Source: Umbilicaria muhlenbergii
Taxonomy: Eukaryota; Ascomycota; Lecanoromycetes; Umbilicariales; Umbilicariaceae
Direction of reading: 5' to 3'
NCBI GenBank assembly: GCA_000611775.1
Contig: KK106982.1
Span: 310,001 to 374,000 of the forward strand
DNA: 64,000 bases
This document shows, piece by piece, positions 10,646 through 22,500 of this stretch. The first letter of the stretch is position 1, and each line of letters begins with the position of its first letter. Both the position numbers and the translations under genes were made by a program. A model generated the notes under the pieces. The model was not told the DNA's origin. It made no database searches and worked only from the letters and a program-made list of their open reading frames with translations.

Positions 10646-11102
10646 GGAATCCTAAAAGGCAGTCAGTGTAGGTATGCAATTCGTTTTTTAACCTACTGGG
10701 GTAGAATACTCATTATTTCGTGTTTACAGGGTATAATTCATTCGCCCCCAGTGGATCCTAGGCTAGCCCGTCCAACCGTTTAGCTAGCCTGCCCCGGGCA
10801 GGGCGGGGTTTTACCCCTAGTCGACCGTGAACCGGTCTAGCCTGGTCTAGGCTATTAGGAACACTGTGCAGGAGAGGGCCACGGTGCTGACGCTTAAGAT
10901 ACCACCTCCTCTTACAGGAGAATAAAACAATGAACCATGAATTGCAGACCTCACAAAGGGATTACATCATAGATGAGCCGAGCCTTTGCTTTGATGAAAG
11001 GGTGCTTAACCACTTTTTTGGCGAACTATGCTGTGCTAGCTCGCACCAATTCACCTCGTCCAACTTGTGCCTTCCATCGCTTCGATGCCACTTCACACAG
11101 TC

Positions 11103-12442
11103 TCAGCGATAAATGAAACTGATGATAGCCATACCACTTCCAGGAGGCGTACATGCCGTCTCAAACTCGAACCTAGAGTCACTGGCGATAACCAGCTCTT
11201 TCCATTCGTCCAAGGTGCGGTATCTGCAGTTGTAGTACAGCAGCATCTGGAGATCCACAGCTCGGTAATATCGTTCAGTCACAGTAGTCTCGATGGGTCC
11301 ATCTGTCTGGACATAATCCATGATCAAGAGCCTGTTGCCTGGTTTCAGAGCAGGAGAAAGCGCTTGAATGACTTTCATTGCATATTTGTCAGTGTGGTTG
11401 AGCAGGGTTTTACGATAGAAATATACATCCGCGGGTGTCTTCTGTGGCTGGTAGAAATCATGAACTTCAAATGAAAATCTGTCTTGAAGGTCTGCTGGAA
11501 CAACTGTGGTCTTGAGGTCCTGAGCCATTGCCACCACCTCCGGTCTGTCCTGGACAATCAAATGCAGTTTTGGCGCTGCTTGAGCAATGGCGACGGCGCA
11601 GTAGCCAATATGGCCGCCGACATCAATCACAGTTGCGTTTCCGAGTGAGTTCCAATCAAACCCTGACTGAATGTGTTCCAATGATGATGCAGGTTGCTGA
11701 GAGACTTGTTGAATTGTTGCTCCAAAGCGTCGCTCTCTGACTGGATCCGCTTGAATGAAGTTGTAGTATGGACCGTCGCCTCCATATGCATAGTTGACGG
11801 CTGTCTGGTTGGGCTCTTGCGAACCATGGCCCCATTTTTCGATGGCGTCAATCTGATGAGCGATCATGGGAGCACAGTCTTCTGTCAGCCATTGCACAAA
11901 TGGCCGCATAGGATTTCCTTCCTTCAGCATCCGTGATCCGATTGTGTGGGCAACGTGGTTCGGAGTTGGCTCACAAAAGATTCGATTGGTCATGGCAAAG
12001 CGGAGGATCTGCTTCAGCTGAGCAGGGTCCACTGCGCAGAACTTGGCCAATGAATGATAGTCGATCTCCCCAGTGTCCGGAACGGAGTCAGGAATCTTGA
12101 AATGGCAGATGTATCTCATGGAGTTTATATATTGAAGCTGACAAATAGTGAGCTTGCGTCTCTAAAACCTTCGACTTCGCTCGCTGGGCTTACCGAGGTC
12201 AGGGATGACTCCATCAGACATTCTTCAGGCCCCGTGGTCAAATCATACATTGCTCTTGCAGCATCCCGCAGATTGTTTCTCGCACGCTCTGTCACCTCAT
12301 CGCTCTTAGGAAACGTAGAGAGCGCAAGCGGATCGAATGCAAGCCTGCCATGGCCACTGTTGTCAATGAAGGCCTTGATGGTCTTGGCTGACTGAAGGCA
12401 GGATTCCGCGAGTGTCTCGAGATCTGTAGATTCTGTTGCCAT
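11103..12442 (-). CDS. SAM-dependent O-methyltransferase (COMT-like, secondary metabolism type)
   Basis: Two exons: 12442-12194 and 12137-11103, with a 56-bp intron (GTAAGC...CAG) joining in frame at LTS/LQYINSMRY. The predicted protein is 427 aa, normal for fungal plant-COMT-like O-methyltransferases. The N-terminal half is the helical dimerisation region. The C-terminal half has the SAM-binding glycine motif TVIDVGGHIGY (about residues 252-262) and the acidic motif LIVQDRPEVV. The segment that normally carries the catalytic His (H-N-W-S-D) reads L-N-H-T-D (about 329-333), so His is displaced and the enzyme may be altered or inactive. The start chosen is MATES; an in-frame ATG 54 bp upstream also exists. 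It lies near a P450 and a flavin-monooxygenase stub, consistent with a natural-product locus. Confidence 0.85.
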
Positions 12443-12476
12443 GATTGGAAGCCACAAAGCCGATAGATAGATAGGT

Positions 12477-12542
12477 GAGCGATGGCGATGGGTCAAGAGA
12501 GCGATGGCGATGGGTCAAGAGAGCGATGGCGATGGGTCAAGA
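12477..12542. repeat. Three exact 22-bp tandem repeats in the methyltransferase 5' leader
   Basis: The unit gagcgatggcgatgggtcaaga is repeated at 12477, 12499 and 12521 without mismatch, ending 35 bp before the chosen start codon on the minus strand. The purity suggests recent expansion. Confidence 0.9.
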
Positions 12543-13418
12543 AAGCGACAAGGCTATGGATATTTATGTGGCTGCGGATGACTTCTTTCCAGCCAAGGCG
12601 GAGTGATGTCTTCTCTCCATGATCCTTCCGCTAATCATCATGGGAAGGTGGCGGAGGAGGTCCTGGTTCAGATGACTTACATTGACTTGTGCTTGCCTGC
12701 TTCATCGTGCTTGCATGCTCCATTGTGCTTGCGTCTTTCATCCTGCAAGGTCATGCATGCGATTTGAAAGTTTGAATGCAAGCCTTTCGCTGCAACACGG
12801 TAGCATCCCCAATGATTGTTCACCGCGAGCAGCCTTACGGAGTAGGCGTTGTGGTACTTAGATCGTTACAGCGTGCTCTTCATAAGCATCCTTAGCCGAG
12901 TATATTTTGGTCCTCACAGCGCCCTGTGTACTGCAGGTTGCACTATCTCCGATGAATCGCACAACATCTTTTCAGGGCACATCTTCCCCCTACTCGTTCT
13001 TATGGTTACTTCATTGCGCAGCGAACGCCGCACACCACTGCATTTACATTTCCCAACGAGAGTTCCGAAAGAACCGCTCTAAGTTCTGAATAGTAGAGGT
13101 CGGCCTTTCGGACTCTAACTTCCACCTATGCGCCGAGTAGCGAAGCATCTTGGATTTGCATGACAGGATTGGGTTTTCGGTTCCATTACTTGTGAATGGC
13201 TGACCCTGAAGTCCGTTGCTGGCTCTTCCACTAGCGAAGCGGTGGGGGCAGTGCCATTGAGCGGGGTACGGCACGGCCATGAGGTGGGCTCACCATTTAC
13301 GTCATGGGATCCTTTCAGAGACAGCATTAAGGTAGATCCTAAAGTGAGTGTCTCACTTCCACACCAATCCCACCAATCTCGGCGTTTCACCGAGCATGAG
13401 ATCCCCTCATTTGATACT
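12543..13418. other. Intergenic, no gene recognised
   Basis: Holds the likely promoters of the methyltransferase (minus strand) and of the monooxygenase stub (plus strand). Several short frames exist but none resembles a protein family. Confidence 0.5.
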
Positions 13419-13548
13419 ATGGCAAGCCACAGCCCACGCCAAATCGGTGTTGTCGGCGGAGGTATTGCAGGACTGTCGACGGCCATTGCATTAAAGAGAG
13501 CAGAATGTAATGTCAAAGTAGATGAGCTGCTCTGTTCGGATCAACCAT
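13419..13548 (+). pseudogene. N-terminal stub of an FAD-dependent monooxygenase
   Basis: Begins MASHSPRQIGVVGGGIAG and carries the dinucleotide-binding GxGxxG motif followed by LSTAIALKRAECNVKV, as in salicylate-hydroxylase-like flavin monooxygenases. After about 34 residues the similarity ends and the frame stops at 13548. The following 1.5 kb is transposon-derived. About 90% of the usual 400-450 residues is missing, so this is a truncated gene. A splice donor (gtagat) after NVK is possible, but no continuation was found in the window. Confidence 0.72.
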
Positions 13549-13559
13549 GACACTTCTGC

Positions 13560-13871
13560 AATAGGGAGGTTTCGCGGCTTGTCTACAGGCAGTCACCTCC
13601 TCACCGTTATAGCTAGGCTAGTTTCCGGTTGTCAGCGCCACATTCCCTGGGCAAACCAGCCCGTCTCTATACTAACTTGCTAGCTAGAAGGGGCGTGCCC
13701 TCAACCACACCCCCAAATGCTGCATTAACACCCCTCTTTTTCTTACATTAACACCCCCCCGTACCAAAAATCTGGGGCGGCCCCTGCCAACGAAGTAGTG
13801 CCCGATTTCCTCCAGCTAGCTGGCCAGCCAGCCGGACCACTACCTCCGTGGCATGCCACCGGGGTGGAGTT
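13560..13871. other. Palindrome-rich intergenic sequence, probable transposon debris
   Basis: Contains repeated GCTAGC / CCAGCTAGCTGG-type palindromes and C-runs. It separates the truncated monooxygenase from the Mutator-like relic. No coding potential. Confidence 0.4.
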
Positions 13872-14972
13872 CTACTGGCTAGCTAGCTGGAACGACCCTA
13901 CCAGGCCATCTGGGACCCCCTGATAGGAAGGAGTCCCCCGAGCTCGCTGCCCTCGCTGCCCTCGCTGCCCTCGCTGCCCTCGCTGCCCTCGAGCTCTCAT
14001 TTCGCTGAGACGGTTAGCCACAGGGGCGAAGTCGGTGAACTCAGAGAGGGTCATCTGAAGCTACTCCTGATCCGGAGACCTGCTGCTGCTGCTGTGGCGT
14101 CTCCACCAACTGCTGGCTTCGTCGACCTTCACGCCCTCGCTGCCCTCCACGCCCCCTACGTCCACCACGTCCCCGACCTCTCTGAGAGGAGGCTGGGTCA
14201 TCCACAGCAGCTTCAGGGTGTTGTGAAGAGGCCTGTTGTCGCTGCTGTCGGTTTCTGACATCCACAGCATGCTCAATAACCTCGAAGAGACTGTAGTCTC
14301 GTCATGTGGAACTCTTTGGCTCTCTGCCTTGACCCTGACCTCTCCCACCTCGTCCACTGCGACCCCGGATGACCTCTGGGTTGTGAACATGGTCTAGGGC
14401 TTCTAATTGAGTGCTGAGCTGTCTGGGAACTGGCTCCGGAGCATGCTCAGGGGTCAGATTTCGGTCTGGAACCCGGGGAAGCGGAGGAAGAGCTGTGTGG
14501 AGGTGCCAATGACGGTATATGTTGTCAGCGGTAGGAAGGACACCACTCTCAATGCTTCTCTGCATATCATGACTGCAGAGGAGTCCAGTGGTAGCCTTAA
14601 AAGCCCCAGAGCAGGCCTCTAAATGCTCCGTCCGCAGTATTTCATGCTGTTTGAGCATCATATTCAGGGCATAAGGGCTAATCTTCCACTTAAGGTGAGC
14701 AAAGGCCTCAATATTATGGTGATCCATAACCCTACTTCTTTGGAGGATGATTTCCGTCTCGGGCTTCGCAAACTGACTAGTCAAAATTAGCTTGCCGTTG
14801 TCCAGAACCTGTAGCAAGTCGCCGCTGCTTGTCTCCAGTGCCTGTTTTAAAACAGCGTGACTGCCTTTCAGCCAGGGATGTTACCAGGGTATTAAAATGC
14901 ACTACCTGATCTATCCAGGCCCTAACAAAGCGGGCTTCCCATCGTCGGAGCCAGGTATCATCTAAATAATAA

Positions 14973-14975
<3 letters not shown>
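13872..14975 (-). pseudogene. Mutator-like (MULE) transposase relic, C-terminal part
   Basis: Read on the minus strand, the order is: a stretch resembling the end of the MULE catalytic domain (YLDDTW...FVRAWIDQVVHF, about 14975-14880); a helical region; a SWIM-like zinc motif (ACSGAFKATTGLLCSH, about 14635-14580); a Pro/Arg-rich tail; RG-rich repeats; and then a separate fragment SEFTDFAPVANRL (14040-14000) that also occurs in the element at 18251-19120. Frames shift several times, so it is non-functional. It sits between the monooxygenase stub and the P450 and probably truncated the former. Confidence 0.62.
13939..13990. repeat. Short tandem repeat ctgccctcg
   Basis: About five 9-bp units. 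On the minus strand they encode RGQ/RGQRGQ in the transposase relic tail. Confidence 0.75.

Positions 14976-15011
<36 letters not shown>
14973..15011. repeat. (TAG)n microsatellite
   Basis: Thirteen consecutive TAG units, preceded by AAT units. It gives a meaningless poly-Tyr run on the minus strand. Confidence 0.95.
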
Positions 15012-15959
15012 AATAGTCCGATCCGCCGCCCGTAGGGTGGCATGCGGCAGCTACCTATTGGTGGGGCCTCCGAGCTCCCCTGTTTAGTTAGGGATCTACT
15101 AGTCCAGGCAGTTCTACGCATGGGCTTGCCACGTTTCAGTAAAGCCACCACGGATTGCGATCTCCTTTACATCATGGAAAGGGTGCATCAGAGATCCCGT
15201 TCGGTACAGGTCTTACTTAATGTAACACTTGGTGGCACGCTTGTGGATGGGAGCTGCGGTCAGCACCTGCTCGACCAGTGGGGTTTCCCCGTTGCCGGCC
15301 TCAAATTCTCTCTTCCATCGCTATACGGGTGGTTGCGCCTGCTAGCTATTTGCTACTTGCTTCCGCCAGGCCTTGATCTTGGTTCCTTTTCCCTAAGGTG
15401 CTTGACGCGTACACTTGTCGCTAATTGAGAGGGATTTATTCGATTTCATGTGCTTTTCACTACTCGATTGCAACCTGGGCGGACTCTTGATTGGGAGCCT
15501 AACCTCGCATTTCTCGCAGTTGGTGTATTTCGTTATCGCGCTATATCACGCATTAGTTGGGATGTTGAGGTTGTGGAAACTATCGGTACCCGGCGTCGGC
15601 GTTGGGAGTATGTGCTGCTTCTTCGGCGTGTCCAAGTAGTGCTTATTCTGGTTGTGGGTAAGTTAGACGCGCACTAGCTCGGGCTAAGGGCATCTTGTAG
15701 CGAGGAGCTGAGGATAGCTAATTATCAGCGCAAACAGGATAGAGTACGCATTCCTTGCCGCCATGAATTGGCCCATTCAGGAGACCCAATGTTACGCCCC
15801 GTCAGATCCTCAAGCGTCCCGGGTCCGCTGCGTGCAAGGAGGGCCTGCCGTCTTACGTGAGGCGGTCATCAATATCAATAAGACTCTTCGACCGGGACGC
15901 GCCTGCTGCAATATAACAGCAGCTCACGCACTTAGAATCCAATCAAAACCACACCAACC
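15012..15959. other. Intergenic, no gene recognised
   Basis: Some open frames exist on the plus strand (15042-15677), but they have no recognisable motif and odd composition. Probably transposon-derived or spacer plus the P450 promoter. Confidence 0.4.
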
Positions 15960-18015
15960 ATGGCCTCAATCGCAAGTACTGCCAACTTTACTCTCCATCA
16001 CTATGCGATACTGCTAGCCTCACTCATCTTCGCGATCCTCATCGGTGGAAGTGTCTATCGTCTTTATTTCCATCCTCTGGCTAGTTACCCAGGACCGAAG
16101 CTAGCAGCGTTGACATTGTGGTATGAGTTCTATTATGATTGCATCAAAGGAGGCCAATACACATTTGAGATTGGCCGTATGCATAAGAAATACGGTAAGC
16201 AAGGTTTTACCCTGATACAAATATGGGGTATTGCTAATGAAAGTGTCCCCTTCAACAAGGCCCCATCATCCGCATTAGCCCTCACGAGCTCCACGTCAAC
16301 GATCCTAGCTTCATTAATGAATTGTACGCCGGTGGCGGCAAGCGGCGTGATAAATATGACTTCTACGCCCGGCAGTTTGGGTTCGTCCTTCACACTCATT
16401 CCGCCTGTGTTGAAATAATATCTGATCACTTGTAGTCCTTCAAAAGTATAGCAGCTCATACGAAACCAACATCATGTAAGCAAATTACTAAAGTGAGGCA
16501 AATAGAATATTTTCGCCACCGTGCCTCACGACCTTCATCGGGCCCGCCGTGGAGCATTGAGCCGCTTTTTTTCCAAATCATCTGTTGCAAAGCTGGAGCC
16601 GCTTATAGTGAATACAGTCCAAAAACTGTGCGCTCAAATTGAGACCTACGCTGGTACTGGGAAGCCTGTGGAGCTCTCCACAGCATTCAGCTGCATGACC
16701 ACTGATATTGTGACTGAATATGCCTTCGCAAGGAGCCCTCATTTCCTCGACTCCTCAACTTTTGAGCCCAACTTCAAGAAGGCAATTATCAAGGGGACAG
16801 GATTGGTACCCTTTGTCAAGCAGTTCCCTTGGATCATGCGATTAGTGAAGGCCATGCCAGTGTATGTGAAGTGGTTCAAGCTTCACTGCTTTGATGACAC
16901 AAACTGATGCGTCTCAGTTCTGTGACTTCGCGCGTGGATCCTAGCATGGGGTCTTATGTGGTTTACATAAATGTGAGCGTTCTGTTTTGGAAATATGAAG
17001 ACTACGGACTGTGATCTGGCGCTGACTATAATTCCGGATCCACAGAGTATCAAAACCCAGATCATCAATGTCATGAAAGAACAAACTAAAATGAACCGAA
17101 ATGCGGCGCATCTCACAATATTTCATGAGCTGCTTCAAGGGGACCTCCCGGAGGAGGAGAAACGACTGGACCGTCTTTGGCTAGAAGGGCAGCTTGTGGT
17201 CGGAGCTGGAACTGAGACCACCGCGTGGGGTAATTACCCAACTATCCCTACTTACTGAAACCTCCGCTGATAACTGTACCAGCATTGTCCGTCGTGATGT
17301 TCTATCTTCTTGCAGACCCGGCAATACTCTCAAGACTAGTTGAAGAACTTACCACTGCCATCCCAGACCCCTCACAACTGCCTTCTGGGGCCGTTCTCAC
17401 ACAACTTCCTTATTTGATAAGTCCCCCGACCAATCCTACTTACCACACTTGTATCGATATTCATCAACTGACTGGTACAAACACACAGCCGTAATCTCTG
17501 AAGGTCTTAGGCTATCATACGGTGCCGCAACACGATTGCAACGCGTTTCCCCTCTTTCCTCTCTTCACTTCAAATCCAGTGATGGTAGTGTCGAGTCCTA
17601 TATCCCACCTGGGACACCAGTTGGCATGACAAGTGTGCTCATTCATCAGAATCCTGACATATTCCCGGACCCTCTTGCCTTCATCCCTGAGCGCTGGATG
17701 GATGATCAAAACAGCAAAAGGGAAGATCGGCTTGATCGCTATTTGCTCTCATTCTCAAAAGGAAGTCGGCAATGTCTGGGGATGAAGTATTCTATTCCCT
17801 TTAACCTTTTGCAGATTCATTAAAGTTGACGGCTATATAGTCTAGCATACGCGGAACTCTACCTTGGTATTGCGGCCGTCGTTCGGACTTTCGGGAACCG
17901 TTTGGAGCTGTTCGAGACAACCCGAGAGGACGTTGAGGTTCACCGAGATTGCTTCATCCCGAGGGCAAAGGTGGGAAGCAAAGGTACTAGGGTTCTTGTA
18001 CGGAAGGCACCGTGA
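15960..18015 (+). CDS. Cytochrome P450 monooxygenase, multi-exon
   Basis: Exons inferred: 15960-16194, 16260-about 16384, 16506-16861, 16918-16972, 17046-17229, 17283-17420, 17489-17786, 17841-18015. The N-terminus is a membrane anchor (about residues 10-35) followed by [13 protein letters not shown], the Pro-rich hinge. The I-helix reads GAGTETTAW (about 17203-17228), the PERW motif lies near 17690, and the haem loop is [10 protein letters not shown] (about 17752-17781), with all key residues present. The C-terminus ends PRAKVGSKG...LVRKAP. All joins are phase-consistent except the second intron, whose donor (near 16381-16385) is weak. Family features suggest a trichodiene-oxygenase-like secondary-metabolism P450; the substrate is unknown. 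It is probably functional unless the second intron is defective. Confidence 0.82.
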
Positions 18016-18250
18016 GGGCTTCTGAAGGCCTAAAAAGGGTCTCGTGATTGAAGAGAAAAGGGAGGGGAAGGATGAACGAGTTTGAATTTGTGAGGTTGGT
18101 GGTTGTGTATGTTGAGAGCTTGGCCGTGCTGTGATGATGTTCAGGGTGGTGCATGTTCAGTTGGAGGGTATTTTTGTTGGACAACTTTTGATATATGAGC
18201 CACGGTCTTAGTCAATTGATCGTTTACATTCCTCTCCGTGATTTTGAAAA
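18016..18250. other. P450 3' flank
   Basis: No gene. Runs up to the left terminal inverted repeat of the next element. Confidence 0.5.
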
Positions 18251-18417
18251 GGGCCCACTTCTAGGTAGACCCTCCTCCCTTCTGAATAGACCCTCTAACC
18301 TGATCGTGTTATATGGCCTCGGCGCGTCTGTTTTTACGCGTCAGAAGTTCGAAATCGCCACGAAATTGGAGATTAAGTTAGCAGGCTCAATTCCTGATCA
18401 TTTGATGTCGGATTTTG

Positions 18418-18511
18418 GCCTCCAAAAGCCATTCAAAAGTTGAATGTATGCTAATAGGCTACAGATCTCCCACCGCACGCCTCTCACACCCCCTTGGCTG
18501 TCACCACTGCC
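18418..18511. repeat. Direct repeat copy 1 (94 bp)
   Basis: Essentially identical to 18607-18700, period 189 bp, within the inverted-repeat element. Confidence 0.92.
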
Positions 18512-18606
18512 GCCAACCTCCCCCAGATACCGCCCGCCGCTCCCCTCCCCCTATAACAGCTGGCTCGCCGCCGCCGCTGTCAACAATCACGCACCACCCC
18601 CCCTCA

Positions 18607-18700
18607 GCCTCCAAAAGCCATTCAAAAGTTGAATGTATGCTAATAGGCTACAGATCTCCCACCGCACGCCTCTCACACCCCCTTGGCTGTCACCACTGCC
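18607..18700. repeat. Direct repeat copy 2 (94 bp)
   Basis: Second copy of 18418-18511. The spacer is C/T-rich low complexity. Confidence 0.92.
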
Positions 18701-18957
18701 TGGAACGACCCCATCATGCCGTCTGGGATGCCCTGAGAGGACGGAGCTCGCTGCTCCTGCTGGCCTCGCTGCCCTCGAGGTCTCATGTTCTCCAGACGGT
18801 CTGCCACAGGGGCAAAGTCAGTGAACTGAGACAGAGTGGTCTGCTGCCGCAGCTGCACTGGCAGTGTCTCCGCTGGCTGCCCCGGCTGCCCGGCTGCTCC
18901 TGCTGCGTTGGAGCTCTCCCCTACGGAGCTTGAAAGAAGGTCCGAAAAGTCGTCCAT
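18673..18957 (-). pseudogene. Transposon N-terminal protein fragment
   Basis: A 94-codon frame with low-complexity Ala/Gly/Pro/Gln content and the motif FTDFAPVADRL, shared with 14040-14000. Likely the N-terminus of the Mutator-like transposase family, with the rest lost. Confidence 0.5.
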
Positions 18958-19550
18958 AATTGAATTTTTTGTCGAAGAAGGCAGGCGTATTCACAGGGTG
19001 AAATTTTGGGGGGGTGGTGTGTGAAGGGGCCAATTGATGCGCGCGACCATACACGTACCTATTCCCGATCATGTTAGAGGGTCTACTCAGAAGATATATG
19101 GTCTATCTAGAAGTGGGCCCTTTCTGTTATTGCTGCTCTCTTAATTGCTGTGGCGCAGCCACTAGTTGACCTGGAAGTAGCGTAGTTGCAGTAGTCTGAG
19201 CTGACTGAGACAAGCCCGCATACTAGTTTTGGCTTTACATGATAAGATAAGATAACAACCATGCTTGTGAACCCCCCTGATCATCCTCCGCTCAACACTT
19301 GCAGTGACCGCATTGCGCAGAGAAAATCTTCCAGATATGTAATGCTATGCGATAGAACTTCTCTCAAAGACGCAATCTCTGTTTACTACCAATCAGGTCA
19401 ACACACAACTTAAATACTAGAGAACAAGAGCAGCTTGTCTACATCAATCAACAAATCCCCTCCTCATGGATGAACGCAGAACTAAGTGTCGTACGAATCA
19501 CAGAGTGGCATTTTAGTACCTGCTGATGCTACACCATTTGGCCTGCTCTC

Positions 19551-22500
19551 ATGGAGGGAAATGTTCATCCTAACTTACCGACGGCAGACTTCGAAACGCT
19601 GGGACAGCAAAATTCCACATCGAGAAATGGCTTCCCTGTCAAGTCACGGTCGACGGGCATGCGAGTATCTGCTCTGGAAGAACCGGCTTATGCGGACTAC
19701 ACTGACAAGTTGGAAGCTGTACCGCAGAAGAAAGCAGAAAGCGGCGATGAAATTGATCAGGCTCCAGTTGCCGGTGGGGCGTATAGAAGAGAGGAGATTC
19801 CGTGCTTCCCCCATCTCTCCAATAACCCACCCACACCTCCAGACCCCACACCTAGACGTGCAGATCCTGAGGATGAGAATGAGGAGCCCTCAATAGCAAA
19901 GTCCTTCGAAAGGTCTGGTAGTCCACGATCTGCAATGCTCAGGAACAAAGGGGCTGTGTATAAAAAGGTCGGAGAAGAAGGAGTGTGCAGAATGCACAAG
20001 TTTTCGCTCTATGAGACTGCCACCAGGTACTACATGGTTGGAGGAGACATCATGGACCAGAGATTTAGGATCCTCAAGATCGATCGAACCGCTGAATCCG
20101 GAGATTTGAGCATCGCTGAGGACGATATCATCTACACAAAGAAAGAGATGAATCAGCTCTTGAACGCAGTGGACGATGGAAACAAGATCACGGGCGGTTT
20201 GAAGCTCAGATGCAGTACATGGGGTCTACTAGGGTTTATCAGGTTCACCGACGCCTACTACATGCTCTTGATAACCAAGCGAAGCCAAGTAGCCATGGTA
20301 GGCGGACACTACATATATCAGATCGACGGGACAGAGCTTGTCTCGCTGACAACCACCTCCTCTTCGTCCCGCTTCAGAGGAGACCACCATCCGGAAGAAG
20401 CTCGCTTTGTGAGCATCCTCAATAATCTCGATCTGTCACGCTCGTTCTATTTCAGTTACTCCTACGACATCACTCGCAGCCTCCAGCACAACATTCTCCG
20501 AGAGCGGCAAGGCTTACAGAATGGACAGGTAGACCCCCCAAGACGACACCAAAATGCGATGTTCATTTGGAATCACCATCTTTTAAAACCAGCTGTGGAG
20601 ACACTCAAAAATACCTACGATTGGTGTTTGCCTATAATCCATGGGTTTGTCGACCAAGCAAGTATGTTACTCTACTTCTACAACTGCACGTCCTTCTTTG
20701 ACTCCTTGAATAGCGTTATCGATATACGGTCGTACTGTATATATTACTATCATTGCAAGACGCTCCCGTTTCTTCGCTGGGGCAAGATTTCTGAAACGGG
20801 GCGCCAACGATTTGGTATGATTGTGCGACTAACGGATTATGTCCTCGGGACTGACCAATCACCATAGGGTTACGTTGCCAATGATGTTGAGACGGAACAG
20901 ATCGTATCAGAAATGCTCACTACCTCTTTTCACAGTCCGGGACCAGATTTGTACGCTAATCCTAATTATACCTCGTATGTCCAGCATCGCGGCAGCATCC
21001 CACTTTACTGGACTCAAGATAATACCGGCGTAACGCCGAAGCCAGACATAGAACGTAAGCTTGCTTTATGACACAAGGCGCCCGGAACTAATGCTTGCAG
21101 TGAATCTAAATGATCCATTCTATGGCGCTGCGGCCCTCCACTTCGACAATCTGTTCGAGCGCTATGGGGCCCCTGTGTTTGTGTTGAATTTGGTCAAGGT
21201 GTGCAACTGGAGCATGCGAGATGAAAGCCTGCTCTGACACATTTAGTCGCGCGAACGAACGCCTCGAGAATCCATACTGCTGAAAGAATACACAAACGCG
21301 ATTACATATCTCAACCAATTCCTCCCGGAGAGTAGTAAGATCATCTACAAGGCTTGGGACATGAGTCGGGCATCCAAAAGGTAACAGAATTCCGTCAGTC
21401 CACATACAGTGTTCTGAACTAGTGATGCACAGCCGTGATCAAGATGTAATTGGGACTCTCGAGTCAATTGCTGAAAATGTCATGACCACAACAAGCTTCT
21501 TTCGCAACGGTAGTGATCAAGATGGCGGACTGAAGCTGCAAAACGGAGTCGCTAGGACCAACTGCATTGACTGCCTCGACCGAACCAACGCTGCCCAATT
21601 TGTAATTGGTAAAAGAGCTCTCGGATACCAACTGCATGCTCTTGGGATAATCAGTGACACTTCCATTGATTATGATACAGATGCAGTCAATCTCTTTACG
21701 CACATGTGAGTCCGAGTAAGGATGTATGATTTAACATGCTTGTTCTAAGACAGTCTAGGTACCATGACCATGGCGATACCATTGCGATTCAGTATGGGGG
21801 CTCGCATCTGGTCAATACAATGGAGACATATAGGAAGATCAATCAGTGGACCAGTCATTCAAGAGACATGGTGGAGAGCTTCAAGCGATATTATAATAAC
21901 TCATTCCTTGATGCCCAACGACAGGAGGCGTACAACCTCTTCCTTGGCAACTACATCTTCACCCAGGGTCAGCCTATGCTATGGGATCTTTCCACAGATT
22001 ATTATCTCCACCATGCTGATCCAAGGACATGGTCTGGGAAAAGGCGGCGAAGCTACATTGACTGGTTCACCCCACAATTCTTGACACCGCGTACCATGCC
22101 ATCGGTTACTCAACCTCAGGGGGCGCTGGCCGACAAACCTCTCGACTTTTTCGACGACTACTGGCTTGAATATTACAAGCCGCTTGCTCTCTCTTCGTTT
22201 CAGAAGATATTTTCGTACAAGATAAACTCTACGCTAAAATATATCCCATTCAAATCAACCCAAGAGGGTAAATATGATCTGAGCCCGTTTCGGGTTCGGG
22301 TAGGGAACGAGCACGATGTACCCGACAAGCAACACTGGACCAGTGGACTGACGGCTACAAATCACAACAATGAGCACAGTAGCGATGCATCGCAGGTATC
22401 GCATGGTGCTGTATCAGCCGCGTATCCAGCGCTACCGTCTTCGCTCCGAGCCCAGGGCAACAAGCGACGGCAAATATATCAGAACACTCGGAAGGATCTG

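Larger units (their letters stand above)
18251..19120. mobile_element. Non-autonomous DNA transposon with about 55-bp terminal inverted repeats
   Basis: The left end (18251-18305, gggcccacttctaggtagac...) is matched in reverse complement by the right end (about 19066-19120), with few mismatches. Inside is a minus-strand fragment (18957-18673) beginning MDDFSDLLSSSVGESSNAAG and containing SQFTDFAPVADRLENMRPRGQRG, similar to a piece of the Mutator-like relic at 14040-13940. There is no transposase domain. A 94-bp direct repeat lies inside. I found no clear target duplication. Confidence 0.72.

Noticed and set aside
10239-10783. Long frames on both strands in GC-rich DNA as genes
   Set aside because: Amino-acid content is low-complexity Pro/Ser/Arg/Gly driven by simple repeats; only the short terminal zinc-knuckle motif looks meaningful.
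16862-17045. Premature TGA at about 16905 as proof that the P450 is a pseudogene
   Set aside because: A 56-bp GTATGT...CAG intron removes it and uncovers a conserved segment with DPSMGSYVV; both new joins are in phase.
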